64,000 bases of DNA from Zygnema cylindricum (Eukaryota > Streptophyta > Zygnematophyceae > Zygnematales > Zygnemataceae). The translations under genes were made by a program, and so were the position numbers. This document shows, piece by piece, positions 35,812 through 45,179 of this stretch. The DNA is taken from contig JBBHKE010001521.1 of the NCBI GenBank assembly GCA_037447655.1, positions 210,177 to 274,176 on the forward strand, given 5' to 3'. Within the stretch, counting starts at the first letter, position 1; the number at the start of each line of letters is the position of its first letter. Below the pieces are notes generated by a model. That model searched no databases and was not told where the DNA came from. It worked only from the letters and a program-made list of their open reading frames with translations.

Positions 35812-35982
35812 ATACAGCTCGAAAGCGATATTAGCATCACTTGAAACATCTACTGTAGTCTGCCCGATTTTATATTTGACGGTCGCGATGGAAAGAAGTG
35901 GATACTACACTGCAGTAACTTGTCTCTAACAGTCCAAAGCAAACGGCAACCGGACATGTTGGCACGGAAAAAAGGTTCAGTA

Positions 35983-36618
35983 CACCGCTAATCGTTATTA
36001 GCGTTAATAACACTATTTTTGTCGCGGTATTTTCCGGCCCGACATTAAATTAGTGTTACCAACATTAAAAAATAATTAGGCAAATATGAAAAGTAATTAT
36101 TTAGTGTTAAGCCTTTATACTACGTTTGTCAAAATTAGTGTGATGTATGAGAAGCTTGTTTTCGTACATCGTGTCCACGTGCCATCTCATTTATACAATA
36201 TTAATTGATTTTCGCATGGAAATTACACTTCAATACCAGTTAGCGGCAGAAAGAGCGGAACATACAAAGCATAAAATAGCGTAAATTTTACTCATTTTAC
36301 ATGTTTCCTTCATCTCCCACTCCCCCTCACGCCCCCTCTCTCTTCCCCTCTCTCCCTCATCTCCCTCTCGCTTACCTTTTCAAAACCCCACAACTACTTA
36401 ATTTGGCGAAAGCTGTCAAGGTAGTACACTTGTACTTGAGATAGTCTTGATGACAACTCAGCGTAGATGCTACGAAGTTGAAACAGGAATTGGATTTAAG
36501 TGCCAAATTAATGTTATTGATTTTTTTTCTTTTCGACACAAAATCATAAATTAACCTTACTAACACCAAATTAGCGTTTGCGTTATTTTTTCTTTAACAC
36601 TAATAACAATTAGCGGTG
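35983..36618. mobile_element. Mariner-like MITE, 636 bp
   Basis: Terminal inverted repeats begin CACCGCTAATCGTTATTAGC and CACCGCTAATTGTTATTAGT, alike over 25 bases with two transitions, flanked by TA at 35981-35982 and 36619-36620. A CT-rich tract at 36307-36368 lies inside. It encodes no transposase. Confidence 0.8.
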
Positions 36619-37641
36619 TAGTTATTAGTGTTCTGTATCGAATAAAGATAAATACCAATAATTATCAGTTATTGAACGATGAAGGGTCGTGGTATATCCC
36701 TCAAGAACCAACAAATGTTTTATCGCCGCTAAGCAAAGGTCACAATCGGGTACACAAACATGGTTGTACCCGAATGTGATTTTTTCCGTTTTTGAATAAC
36801 CCAGCCGAATCTGGCCGGCCCCCAATATTTGAAATCCGGATCCATTCCGAATCCGATGCAAACCGTTTGTGTACGGTTCGGGTACATATTTGAGTACCGG
36901 ATTGTGTAAAAGGGCAAGATAGTAACCCACAACACACTATAAGGCACAGCGGAAAGACTCCAAGGATCCCCCAGTAGCAAGAACAAAAGTACACAGCACT
37001 CATAGATAAAGGTCCAACTTTATTAATCAAGAGGAAGATTACAAGTTGACAGCTCACTGTAAAGGTCTACTCAAAGAGTCTGTCTTTTATTACGCCTGTC
37101 CCACTATTTAAACTAACTAGCTGCTAGTGAACTTAACACTCTACAAGTGTACACGTGGACCTTCACGGTCAACCGAGATCTATCCAAAATATATTTCTAG
37201 AACTATACAGTTAAATTTACATTCTTCGGCGTTGCTACACTGCCACAGTGCGCTGCTATGCTACGCTACGCTATTCTACTTAGTTGCTATGTTACTATGT
37301 TGCGCTGATCTAGAATCGCAGCAGCGCTCCTCCGCAACCACAACCATAGCAGTCTGGTCTCTAGCCCTTAAGTACTCAACTCTGTAATGTCAAGCGTGCC
37401 CGAGAATCCCCGGGAAGGGCCCACAGCCTGGGGTAGTTGGCCTCGGATTCCTGCAAAGAACCCCCCCCCCCTCCAAATGCGAAAGGCTTCCCAAAATAAT
37501 GATCATGCCCCCTGCTGACCCCCCATCTTTCCCATAGATATGCATACAAAGATAGGAGAGACACCGGAACCAGGAGTAAGAGAAAGTGCATGGGGGGGGG
37601 GGGGCGAAAAGATCTCGTTTCCCCCTTCCTTTCCCATTAGG
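36619..37641. other. Intergenic, unassigned repeats
   Basis: 36745-36902 has imperfect inverted ends CAATCGGGTAC and GTACCGGATTG around a CCGAATCCG-rich body. 37000-37400 may be LTR sequence of the gypsy lineage, but I could not prove it. G-runs and C-runs occur at 37454-37470 and 37592-37604. Confidence 0.35.
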
Positions 37642-38262
37642 TCAGGGAAAGGGATTCACTGGTGTGTCCTGGAGCTGCTGAATCCACGATATTAATGTAA
37701 TCATATGGTAGAAGGTGCTACTCCTGCGGTCTTGATGCCCTTTTCCTTGACCTGTGAGGGAGTATCCATGACAAGGCGATCCTACCACAACCAGATCAAT
37801 TCTGCCCAGATTTGCTAAATGGGGTGCCATAATGTTATCCACATTCTGGGGAAGACTCCGGTGAGCTTTGGAAATGGAAGACACGGGAAGCTGTTGAGGA
37901 AATAGGCGGTGCAGCTGATGAAGTCGATGTTCGCTGACAACTTGTGCTTCCGGCGAAATCTCCACTGTTGTATATGACTCCACCCGATATCGTGCTTTCA
38001 AAACTGCTTCCAGATCGGAACTGATTCTTGAAAATAAAGATAAAATCCAAAGTCCGGTGTCGGGGACGGTCAATGACACCACTTGTCGATTGAAGTCCTT
38101 GTTACCTGTCTTGGTTGGGAAAACATCTGACAGGGTGGTCGAATCTATTTTCGGTAATAATAATAAGGCTGAGAATGCCTGATCTACTCTTTGCCGGAGT
38201 TTCGTTACCTGCAATAATCTATTTGTGTATTCCCCTTCCCACCGCTTGGAAATCGGGAATTG
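37642..38262 (-). pseudogene. Gypsy copy 2, Dnmt3-like cytosine methyltransferase N-terminal half
   Basis: The frame reads LWILSLFSRISSDLEAVLKA at the AdoMet-binding motif I and GRIDLVVVGSPCHGYSLTGQ at motif IV, with the catalytic Cys encoded at 37771-37773. FYHMITLISWIQQLQDTPV then leads toward motif VI, where the copy ends. Dnmt3-family enzymes have a similar layout: LFDGIxTG, then GSPC, then a stretch before ENV. Motif I here is altered (FSRISS for FDGxxTG), which may be decay or divergence. The frame joins the protease in register across a TAG at 38263-38265, so the enzyme was likely released from, or fused within, the Pol polyprotein. Confidence 0.8.
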
Positions 38263-39840
38263 CTAGATGTCTCCTGCGATATCTATTGAACTGTCGAACA
38301 ACTCCGCCGGAGAGGATGTGGAATACACTGGGTAACAGCCAGACACAGGAACATTGGTCTTTTCCCAGTTCCATAAATCCAAAGGAACCACAACTTTGGT
38401 GCCTTCGGGATTTCTGGGGTCCCGAACTGTACATTGCTCTTTCCAATCACTTAAACTCATATTCATCCGGGTCCAAGTAGCCATTCCCAACAGGATTTCA
38501 AACTGATTCCCTTCTACCACTAAGAAAGGAAGTTCAATTTTCACCTTCTGTCAAGCATCATCGGAGAATTCAATGTTCATGGCTTTGATGATTCCATGGA
38601 CGGGCTGATTGTCGCCGCTGACCGTGCTTAAGCAGATGTTACTTGGGCAAATTTGGGGTCTGAGTTCACCCGACATTTTCTGCAATGCGGAAGTGGTGAT
38701 AAGGTTTGGAAGTGCTCCGGTGTCGACCACATCGTCTTGGTACCCGCTGTACCCATTAAGCTTGAAGTTGCCCGTCCGGTTCAGAATGAGCGCTACAGAC
38801 AAGGTTTTGTAGTCCATATCCACCATAGGGGTTTTAGGCTCTGTTCACAAATATACCGTCGTGGGTGTTGTTGCCCGGTTGACTTTTTCCTTGCCCGAAT
38901 GAATTTCTTCTCCCAAGGCCTGAATGAGGATATCTTCGGGCAAATTATGGGAGGAAGCGAGGGTCTTAACATGAGTCAAGGCATATGGCATAAGGTGCCG
39001 GACTAGCATGACAGCAGGCTTTGAGGAAGGGAGTGGGGCTCTTGGGGATGAAGCCAGCGAATCTGGCTCGCGATCCTTTTCGTTCCCCTCCTTGTAATCA
39101 CTTTCAGAACCGGAATCGGGCATTGGTGGAGTTTTGGGTGCCCCCTCGTCCGGACGTTCGCCCATGAACCGTTCAAACCAATCTTGAGTGCTTTGTTTGT
39201 CCTCTTCCAGTGATTTCTTCTCCTGCTGTAGTTTCTTGCTCTTGTAACTTTCGAAACCGGGAGGCAGTTTAGGCTTAGGAGGAGGAGGAGGAGGTTGGGT
39301 GGGCTTGATTCCAAGACCTGTGTCACTGTTCAGCACTACTGCCCGGGGCGTGAAAGATAAAGGCCCGATGGCCTTCCGGTTGTGGTCCATCTTGCTCATT
39401 TTCTGCTTGTCTCTCCTTTGATCAGAGGTTGAAGAGCGGAGTGGTCTACGACCATCTCCCACTCTCACATTCCACGCTCCGTGAAGTAAACTGCTAGCAT
39501 GGTGGGCATTTGGGGGTTCCAAATCCCAGCCCATCATCTCATCTTCGTTAGCACCCGATGTGCTTTGAAGCTCAAGCTCCGCTAGCTTTTGTAGTAACTC
39601 TTGCTTCTGTCTTTGTAGTCGTTGCCCTGCCGTAAGAGGAGCAAGCCGGTAAGTCGATCCCAAACGAAGAGCAGCCAATTCTGCAACCATGGCAGCCATC
39701 TGCTGACTCTGCTGTTGGATTATTATCTCCGGTGTAAGTCTTGCTGGAGCAGTCGTTAATTGTTTTGGTGTCACTGGTGTAGGCAGCACTGGGCGCTCAA
39801 GGGTAAAGGAGTTGTAGGGGAAGAGGGTTAACGGCTGTCT
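38263..39840 (-). pseudogene. Gypsy copy 2, linker and aspartic protease
   Basis: A 314-codon minus frame (39789-38845) is a Gln-, Pro- and Lys-rich linker with PTQPPPPPPKPKLPPGF and an acidic segment. After TGA at 38845-38847 the same frame continues through DDVVDTGALPNLITTSALQK, carrying the protease triad D-T-G, and NQPVHGIIKAMNIEF. After another TGA at 38551-38553 it reads FLVVEGNQFEILLGMATWTR, where the ILLGM resembles the second conserved protease block. The protease would mature the polyprotein. It is directly followed by the methyltransferase in the same register. Confidence 0.8.
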
Positions 39841-41193
39841 CTCCTCCTCCCGTGAATAGAGCGAATTGCATCATTTCCTTCGGGATCTCGTTCTTCCGGA
39901 AACATTGCCCCTCCTTATGCCCCATAAAACCACAGGCCTCGCATTTGTGACCCTCAGTGGTATACTTGCTCCGAATCTCGTTGGAGATCTGAGCATCGTC
40001 AAACTTTAGCAGTTTGATTTGCCGCAGTTGGGACAGGGACATTTTCGAAGTTTCGCTCGGGGAGTGGGTCGGTAATTGTTCTTCGTGACCGGTGTTCTCT
40101 CCCCCCCCCCAGCTCCTTTGAGTCGTTCTTCATGCTGCTTCTGGCTCCTTTCTGAACGCTCTACATCCCATTCTTTCAGCTTGAGGGCTAGCTCCGGTTT
40201 GAGTTTCCTGCTGCAGCGTTTCCATCCATGTCCTGGTTGTTGACAATTTAGGCAATTGTACAGAATTACCCGATCGTCGGCCCCCATTGCAGGTTCTGGC
40301 CCGCTGTCAACAGCTTGCTTCCCTTTAAGCTTCCGCAAAGCTTGGAGTTCCGCTTGTTCTTCCCCACTTAAGGAAGTTTCCCCGGTGAATCCTGCAAAAT
40401 TTGCTTTTGCCTTGCCGGTCACGGATTTTTCCCTCGCCTCACTGTGAACAAAGTGGTCGTATAACTTCATGGCCACCAGGGATATGTCCTTGGCCAAGGG
40501 ATTTATGTTCTAGATTGCTTGTCCTGCAATCCAGTTATCGAAGGCAGTCTGCCTCGTCGGTCCGAAGGAATTACGAACAGCAATGAAATACTTCGTAGCC
40601 ATCGCAGGAAGATCAATGGTTGACAGCTTAGTTTTCTGGCACAGGCTCCATAGACGGTTGAAGAGAGTCTGGGGTGTCTCGCTCTTTAAGCATCGGAATT
40701 TCGTGAATTCCTTGATGGCCGATTCGTTCCTCTCTGTGTAGAGGAGTCGCCAAATATTCAGAAGGGTGGTGCATGGAGTGGGATTTGCCAGCATGCGTGT
40801 TGCTGCCCGAGCTGCTTGAATAGCTTACAGCTGGTTAACATAGGCCCTTCCTTGGGCATGGAGCTTTATATCATCGGTGAATGTGGCTGTCACAGGGGTG
40901 GCCGCCGCTGCCGTTAAGTCAGCCTCAGCTTGTAAAACGGCCGCATCAAGAGTGGGATTGGAGATCTTGATGCTAAGGGCCATCAAAAGAGGTTGACGCT
41001 CCTTATAGTCTGCCAACGCCCCTCTAGAGAGGTAGTTGACCATCATGGGAAAGAGAGTCGTCTCGAAGTCATCCGGCACTGCTCCTCCCCTGTATTTATT
41101 GATTTCCGATTGGGTGAAAGATTTCCACAACAGCTCGAAATCTGAGAAAGCGATCCCCGAGCTGTCCCCTGTAAAAATTCGGATATCCCCCAT
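39797..41193 (-). pseudogene. Gypsy copy 2, capsid and zinc-knuckle Gag
   Basis: The minus frame from 41193 (MGDIRIFTGDSSGIAFSDFE) runs to 40006 with TAA at 40825-40827 and TAG at 40510-40512. It has a capsid-like helical region with TLFNRLWSLCQKTKL, then a first knuckle CLNCQQPGHGWKRC of C-X2-C-X4-H-X4-C form, and CPCPNCG. After a one-base shift near 40020 a second knuckle CEACGFMGHKEGQC follows at about 39900-39950. Two knuckles, with a Cys cluster between, are more than most gypsy Gags have. Gag forms the particle and binds RNA. Confidence 0.75.
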
Positions 41194-43121
41194 TTCTTTC
41201 CTTTCTTCCGGTGATTGGGTGAACTGAGAAAAGGAAAGGCCGGTGGGACTAACGTTCTGTGCCGGCGAAGTAACCCCTTTGTCCTCTTCTTCGGGATCGG
41301 TACTGCCTTCTCCTTTGGTAAGAGATGCTGCATTGCGAGGCGTGGATACTCCTCCCGCAGAGGAAGTACCAACCCCTGAAAGGGTGGCTGAGGAAGGGTA
41401 TTCCTTACGCGAAGATTTCTTGGCCCCCGGTGAGCAAAGGGTATCTGCGTTGGAAGACTTGTCTCTCCTGATGTAGTGGAAGGAAGGGCGCGCTCCCCTT
41501 CGTTTACTCCTCTATATCCACGGGAATACCTTTCGTCCTGAAGAACTGTTTCCTCTGAAGGGATGTGGATCCGAGGTCTATTCAAAGGTTGATCTCCGGG
41601 CAGAGATGGAGAAGAAGACGACAAAGGCCAGTTTTGAGGAGAAGGAGTTCGTCTTCGGAGACGAGTCTGTTTCCGAGGCCGTCTTCGGGCAGTTTCAGGA
41701 GGAGGAGTTCCGAAACTGGAGGATGGGGAACGCCTGTGCGGAGGAGAGTAGACGTCTGGCTTGTAGGGTAAATTCAGCGGACCTGGGGACCCACGGTCGG
41801 CTCCATTAAAGGAAACGGAAGGAGAGGGAGAGGAGATGGGATTGTCTCGGGGTCCTCCTGCCGGAGCCTGGGAGTGGGAAGTAGGAGGACGAGGAGGGAA
41901 AGGAGGAGGATCACGGGACAGTCTGGGTGGAGGAGAAAGAGGTGTAGACAGTCTCAAGGGGATGTGAATTCTTTCGTCCGATCGTAACTCCACTAAGGCC
42001 TCAACAGCTTCAGAAACCTCCACCGAAACAAAAGTAGGCTCTTTGCGTGGAGCCGCTTTGAGTTCAGACGGTAAATTTGCACCCAAACCCCCAATATAAG
42101 GTCTTGTGTCTACCCCCTCTTCCCACAGAAGAGGAGGTTCCTGACCAATCTCCGAAGGAGGAGCCTGGGGTGGAGCTCCAGGCGGGGGTTCCGCTACTGG
42201 TGTTGGAGGGATCCGCCCACTGAGGATCCCACTGGACCTCCACCTAGCTCTCCGGATGAGATTCAATTTCTGCTCCCACAACTTTCTCCGTTCTTCCTCC
42301 AAAGCTTCCCAATCTACTGTGACGGGTCCAGTCCCCGCCGTAGCCGAGCCCTGAGATTTTAAAATTTCCACTAGTTCCTTAGCCCTTTCCACTACTCCGG
42401 TCAGATCAGCTATCCCTGCTCCTAGAATTTCTGGATCTGTAGGCCTGGCTCTAAACAATCCCTCGGACAACTCTTCTGGTTCGGTTTCCGGAACCTCTGG
42501 GTCAGTGGGTTCGGGTCGCCAGAACCCTCCGTCAGGGCGGACCCGGTGTGCCGGAGGGGTAGATCTCTCGGTGGAGACTGGCACTGGCGTTGGGGAAGGT
42601 TCTTCCTTGGGAATAGGTGCAAATCTACCCTTACTATCCCTGTGGTCAAACTTCTTTCCCCTCCCCGGCTCTGGAACCCCGCTATCGCTGCCACCTGCTC
42701 TCCTACGAGACCTCGAAGCTGGGCGCCCCCGGGACGGTCGGCTTACTGCAGTGTCTTGGGAAGAAGATGGAGGAGGGCGAGAAAGAGGAGCCATCCTCGG
42801 CCTTTCCTGCAAGGATTGTGAGGAACCACTCTCTGAAGAGCTACTTAGAATCTCCACCACCCCTCCCACTGGTTTAACCACCCGTGGTCGATTCGACCGA
42901 GACAATCTTTGCACCAACTCCTGCTTAACCTTCAGTTCGTGAAGATCATGAAGAGCAAGGAGTTCCTTTCGACCAGGGCGGCTGGGATCCATCAAAACCG
43001 CAGGGTCAATCTGAATTTCAGTCCTGGGAATCTTTGATCTGGTGTGAAGCCCGACCTCCGGAAGGGGACTCAAAAGGGGCTCCCGCTGAGCTTGCCTCTT
43101 TGGCCTGGCCCGGGGTAACAC
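41043..43121 (-). CDS. Gypsy copy 2, long Pro/Ser/Arg-rich Gag-region frame
   Basis: A 692-codon minus frame with no internal stop. It is rich in Pro, Ser, Arg and Glu, contains repeated SP and PPP clusters, and has a short coiled-coil-like segment near WEALEEERRKLWEQKLN. It has no known domain and is probably intrinsically disordered. Its end overlaps the capsid frame by about 150 bases in another register, and its start is linked to the N-terminal frame by a -1 step at an A6 run. It may be a Gag extension or a separate accessory product. That it is unbroken while the neighbouring parts have stops is notable, although GC- and Pro-rich frames survive longer by composition. Confidence 0.6.
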   Translation of the reverse strand: MLPRARPKRQAQREPLLSPLPEVGLHTRSKIPRTEIQIDPAVLMDPSRPGRKELLALHDLHELKVKQELVQRLSRSNRPRVVKPVGGVVEILSSSSESGSSQSLQERPRMAPLSRPPPSSSQDTAVSRPSRGRPASRSRRRAGGSDSGVPEPGRGKKFDHRDSKGRFAPIPKEEPSPTPVPVSTERSTPPAHRVRPDGGFWRPEPTDPEVPETEPEELSEGLFRARPTDPEILGAGIADLTGVVERAKELVEILKSQGSATAGTGPVTVDWEALEEERRKLWEQKLNLIRRARWRSSGILSGRIPPTPVAEPPPGAPPQAPPSEIGQEPPLLWEEGVDTRPYIGGLGANLPSELKAAPRKEPTFVSVEVSEAVEALVELRSDERIHIPLRLSTPLSPPPRLSRDPPPFPPRPPTSHSQAPAGGPRDNPISSPSPSVSFNGADRGSPGPLNLPYKPDVYSPPHRRSPSSSFGTPPPETARRRPRKQTRLRRRTPSPQNWPLSSSSPSLPGDQPLNRPRIHIPSEETVLQDERYSRGYRGVNEGERALPSTTSGETSLPTQIPFAHRGPRNLRVRNTLPQPPFQGLVLPLREEYPRLAMQHLLPKEKAVPIPKKRTKGLLRRHRTLVPPAFPFLSSPNHRKKGKKWGISEFLQGTARGSLSQISSCCGNLSPNRKSINTGEEQCRMTSRRLSFP

Positions 43122-43456
43122 TCGGTTTCTTTTTTGAGCCTGTGCTGTGGACTCCTTTCTTTCCTCGGCAAAGGTTCTGGGGCCTCCGCCAAAGAGGGAA
43201 AATGTTCAGGAGTGAGGCTAGAAGGAGATGGGGGCGAAGTTTGTGGTTTGGGTGGTTTTGGAGGAGTCTCAACCCTAACAGGCTCAGGCATCATCCCCTG
43301 GAGAAACCGCTCTATGTTGGCAGACGAGGTGAAAAGGACGGATTCTTCAAGAACCTGTGACTCTTCTTCTGATACCACCGCTTCTTGATTCGCCTGTTCT
43401 TCCGGCCTGGCATCGGAGAGATTCTTATCTTGAGCTTCACCTCCCCCCATGATGAC
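43070..43456 (-). CDS. Gypsy copy 2, Gag N-terminal frame
   Basis: From ATG 43456 (MGGGEAQDKNLSDARPEEQ) the frame codes for an acidic then Pro-rich segment including PEPVRVETPPKPPKP and ends at 43070. An upstream ATG at 43492 is in frame but less likely as a start. At AAA AAA (43130-43135) a -1 step would enter the 692-codon frame. No function can be assigned from sequence alone. Confidence 0.55.
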   Translation of the reverse strand, partial: VIMGGGEAQDKNLSDARPEEQANQEAVVSEEESQVLEESVLFTSSANIERFLQGMMPEPVRVETPPKPPKPQTSPPSPSSLTPEHFPSLAEAPEPLPRKERSPQHRLKKETECYPGPGQRGKLSGSPF

Positions 43457-43492
43457 GAAGGTCGCGAAAGAAGAATTAATGACAGAAAACAA

Positions 43493-45100
43493 TACTCGCT
43501 TACGCCAAGAGAGCTTCTAAAGTCAAAAAGCTCCTATCCCCTCTAATCCGAAGGAGACAGGGGCTTTTCAGTATTGTGTTTATTCCACGGGAAGTCTATA
43601 GCATTCGTTCCCTCAAAACCCACTGTTTCGATACAAGGAAATTGCAGTTTTACTCCGGGAAGTCCACGCCTAAGCAAAAGAGACTACAAGTGAAGACACA
43701 AATGCACTACCACGTGGACATATAAAAATAAATAGGAATGGTTGTTTCAGATTTAACAATATCACCTTGACCACAGAGATAAAATATAAGATGGAAGATA
43801 TAAAAGATGGCGAAGCAAGCTTAACATACCCCGGCAATTTACGATGACAATGTGAGAAAGGCGAAATCTCTCCCGATGGCAATGTAAATAGGTATGGTAC
43901 TCCTTCAACCCTCGGTGTCCGCAGCTCTGAACCGACTAGACTCTTCTCAGTTTCAAGCAGCGAAAAATCCAAAAATCACCCAAAGGGACGGTAGTGCCAA
44001 CCACCAGCCCGAACTATGATTCCCAAAATGGACAAATCCAAAACAGAGATGGCAATTTAGTCAAACAAAACAAAGATTCTCCAAAAGAAGGTTTGTTGGA
44101 ATTTCTGAGGGTTTTCACAGGAGACAGTACTGAAAAGTAACCTGTCTCCTTCGGCCCCAAGCGCCTTATACATCAAAGTTTGTCCAAAATCAGGTCCAAA
44201 AGTCAGAACTATGCTATGAACCAATGAGCGGCAAGCAAGAGCAATCGAACTGACAGAGGACAAAATAGTCCGTACTACACTTGGGGCAAAAAGTTAGACA
44301 TCTGACTACGGCTAGATCCGCGGCCGGAAGTTATTATTTGATCCGCAGTTATAAGCCAAACCACAAAGAAAAGGACACGGAAGTGCCAAGCTTTGACTGA
44401 AGGTAATTAATAGACCGCTGGTCAGCTGGACCTGAACTGAATTGCTACAGACAGCTAACAGCATAAGCTAGATTACAGTCCGGAAGTCTACGTGGCAATC
44501 CACAATGTACCCCCCACTAGGGCTGGTGGAAGCTAGTACTATGCGACGGAACTGCGATCTTTGAGACGGTAGAACTTTGTCGTCCGGCCTCCGTTAGGCG
44601 CGAAATAAAGTGCGTCTGGTTCAGTTGAGGAAATACCATAATCCTTCTGGCTGGTTGTGCTAACTTTTCCGTACTCTGAGAACAGTACGGGTAGGAAGGG
44701 TACGGAAATCCTCGGTAATATAGAAGTGTGCCTGAAAAGCACTCGAGCTTGCAGGAAACGACAATTTTCAGCGACAAAAATTTGCTGTTGTAGATTCAGC
44801 GACGAAAAAACACGTCGTTATATCTACAAAATTACATTTTTATTTAACAACATCTTTGATACGTAGTAAGCTGCCGACTACCAATGAGAATTCCTCACTT
44901 CGCCGACGAACCAGCGACGACCTTGTGTCGTCGTTAAGCCGAGAAAGATGAATAGCAATCACAATGGCGATATCAGAAATACCAAATGGACGACTAAAAG
45001 TCGAATTTAAATTCATTTTGTGAAAAAACGGAGAGAAATATTAAATTCACACTTTCATGAATAATAAAATAAAAAAAAAACAAAACATTGTGGCACCCAA
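43493..45100. other. Region upstream of gypsy copy 2, LTR not delimited
   Basis: No supported gene. It should contain the 5' LTR and primer binding site of copy 2, but I found no clear TG...CA pair or primer site. A 28-bp inverted repeat around CTGTCTCCTTCGG is at 43541-43572 and 44127-44157. Two hairpins of the CGACGAC/GTCGTCG type occur near 44766-44812 and 44915-44933. Confidence 0.4.
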
Positions 45101-45179
45101 TGTAGGCTGAGGGCTAAATCTGGGTTCCTCTCCTTCCTATGAAGTACACGAAATTGACCCTCGTCATCTCCCATCAACG

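Larger units (their letters stand above)
37642..43492 (-). mobile_element. Ty3/gypsy-type element, copy 2 (Gag to methyltransferase N-half)
   Basis: Minus-strand order is Gag N-terminus, long Pro-rich region, capsid, two zinc knuckles, linker, protease, methyltransferase N-terminal half. The capsid, protease and methyltransferase parts share one reading register from 41193 to 37642, interrupted by stops and a pair of compensating shifts. The methyltransferase is therefore part of the element polyprotein and not a chance neighbour. The copy is cut near 37642, before motif VI. The 5' LTR, which should lie right of 43500, was not delimited. Confidence 0.85.

Noticed and set aside
33880-37642. 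Gypsy copies 1 and 2 as one element split by an insertion
   Set aside because: The two break ends overlap by about 95 bases of similar but clearly different sequence, too long and too diverged for a target duplication.
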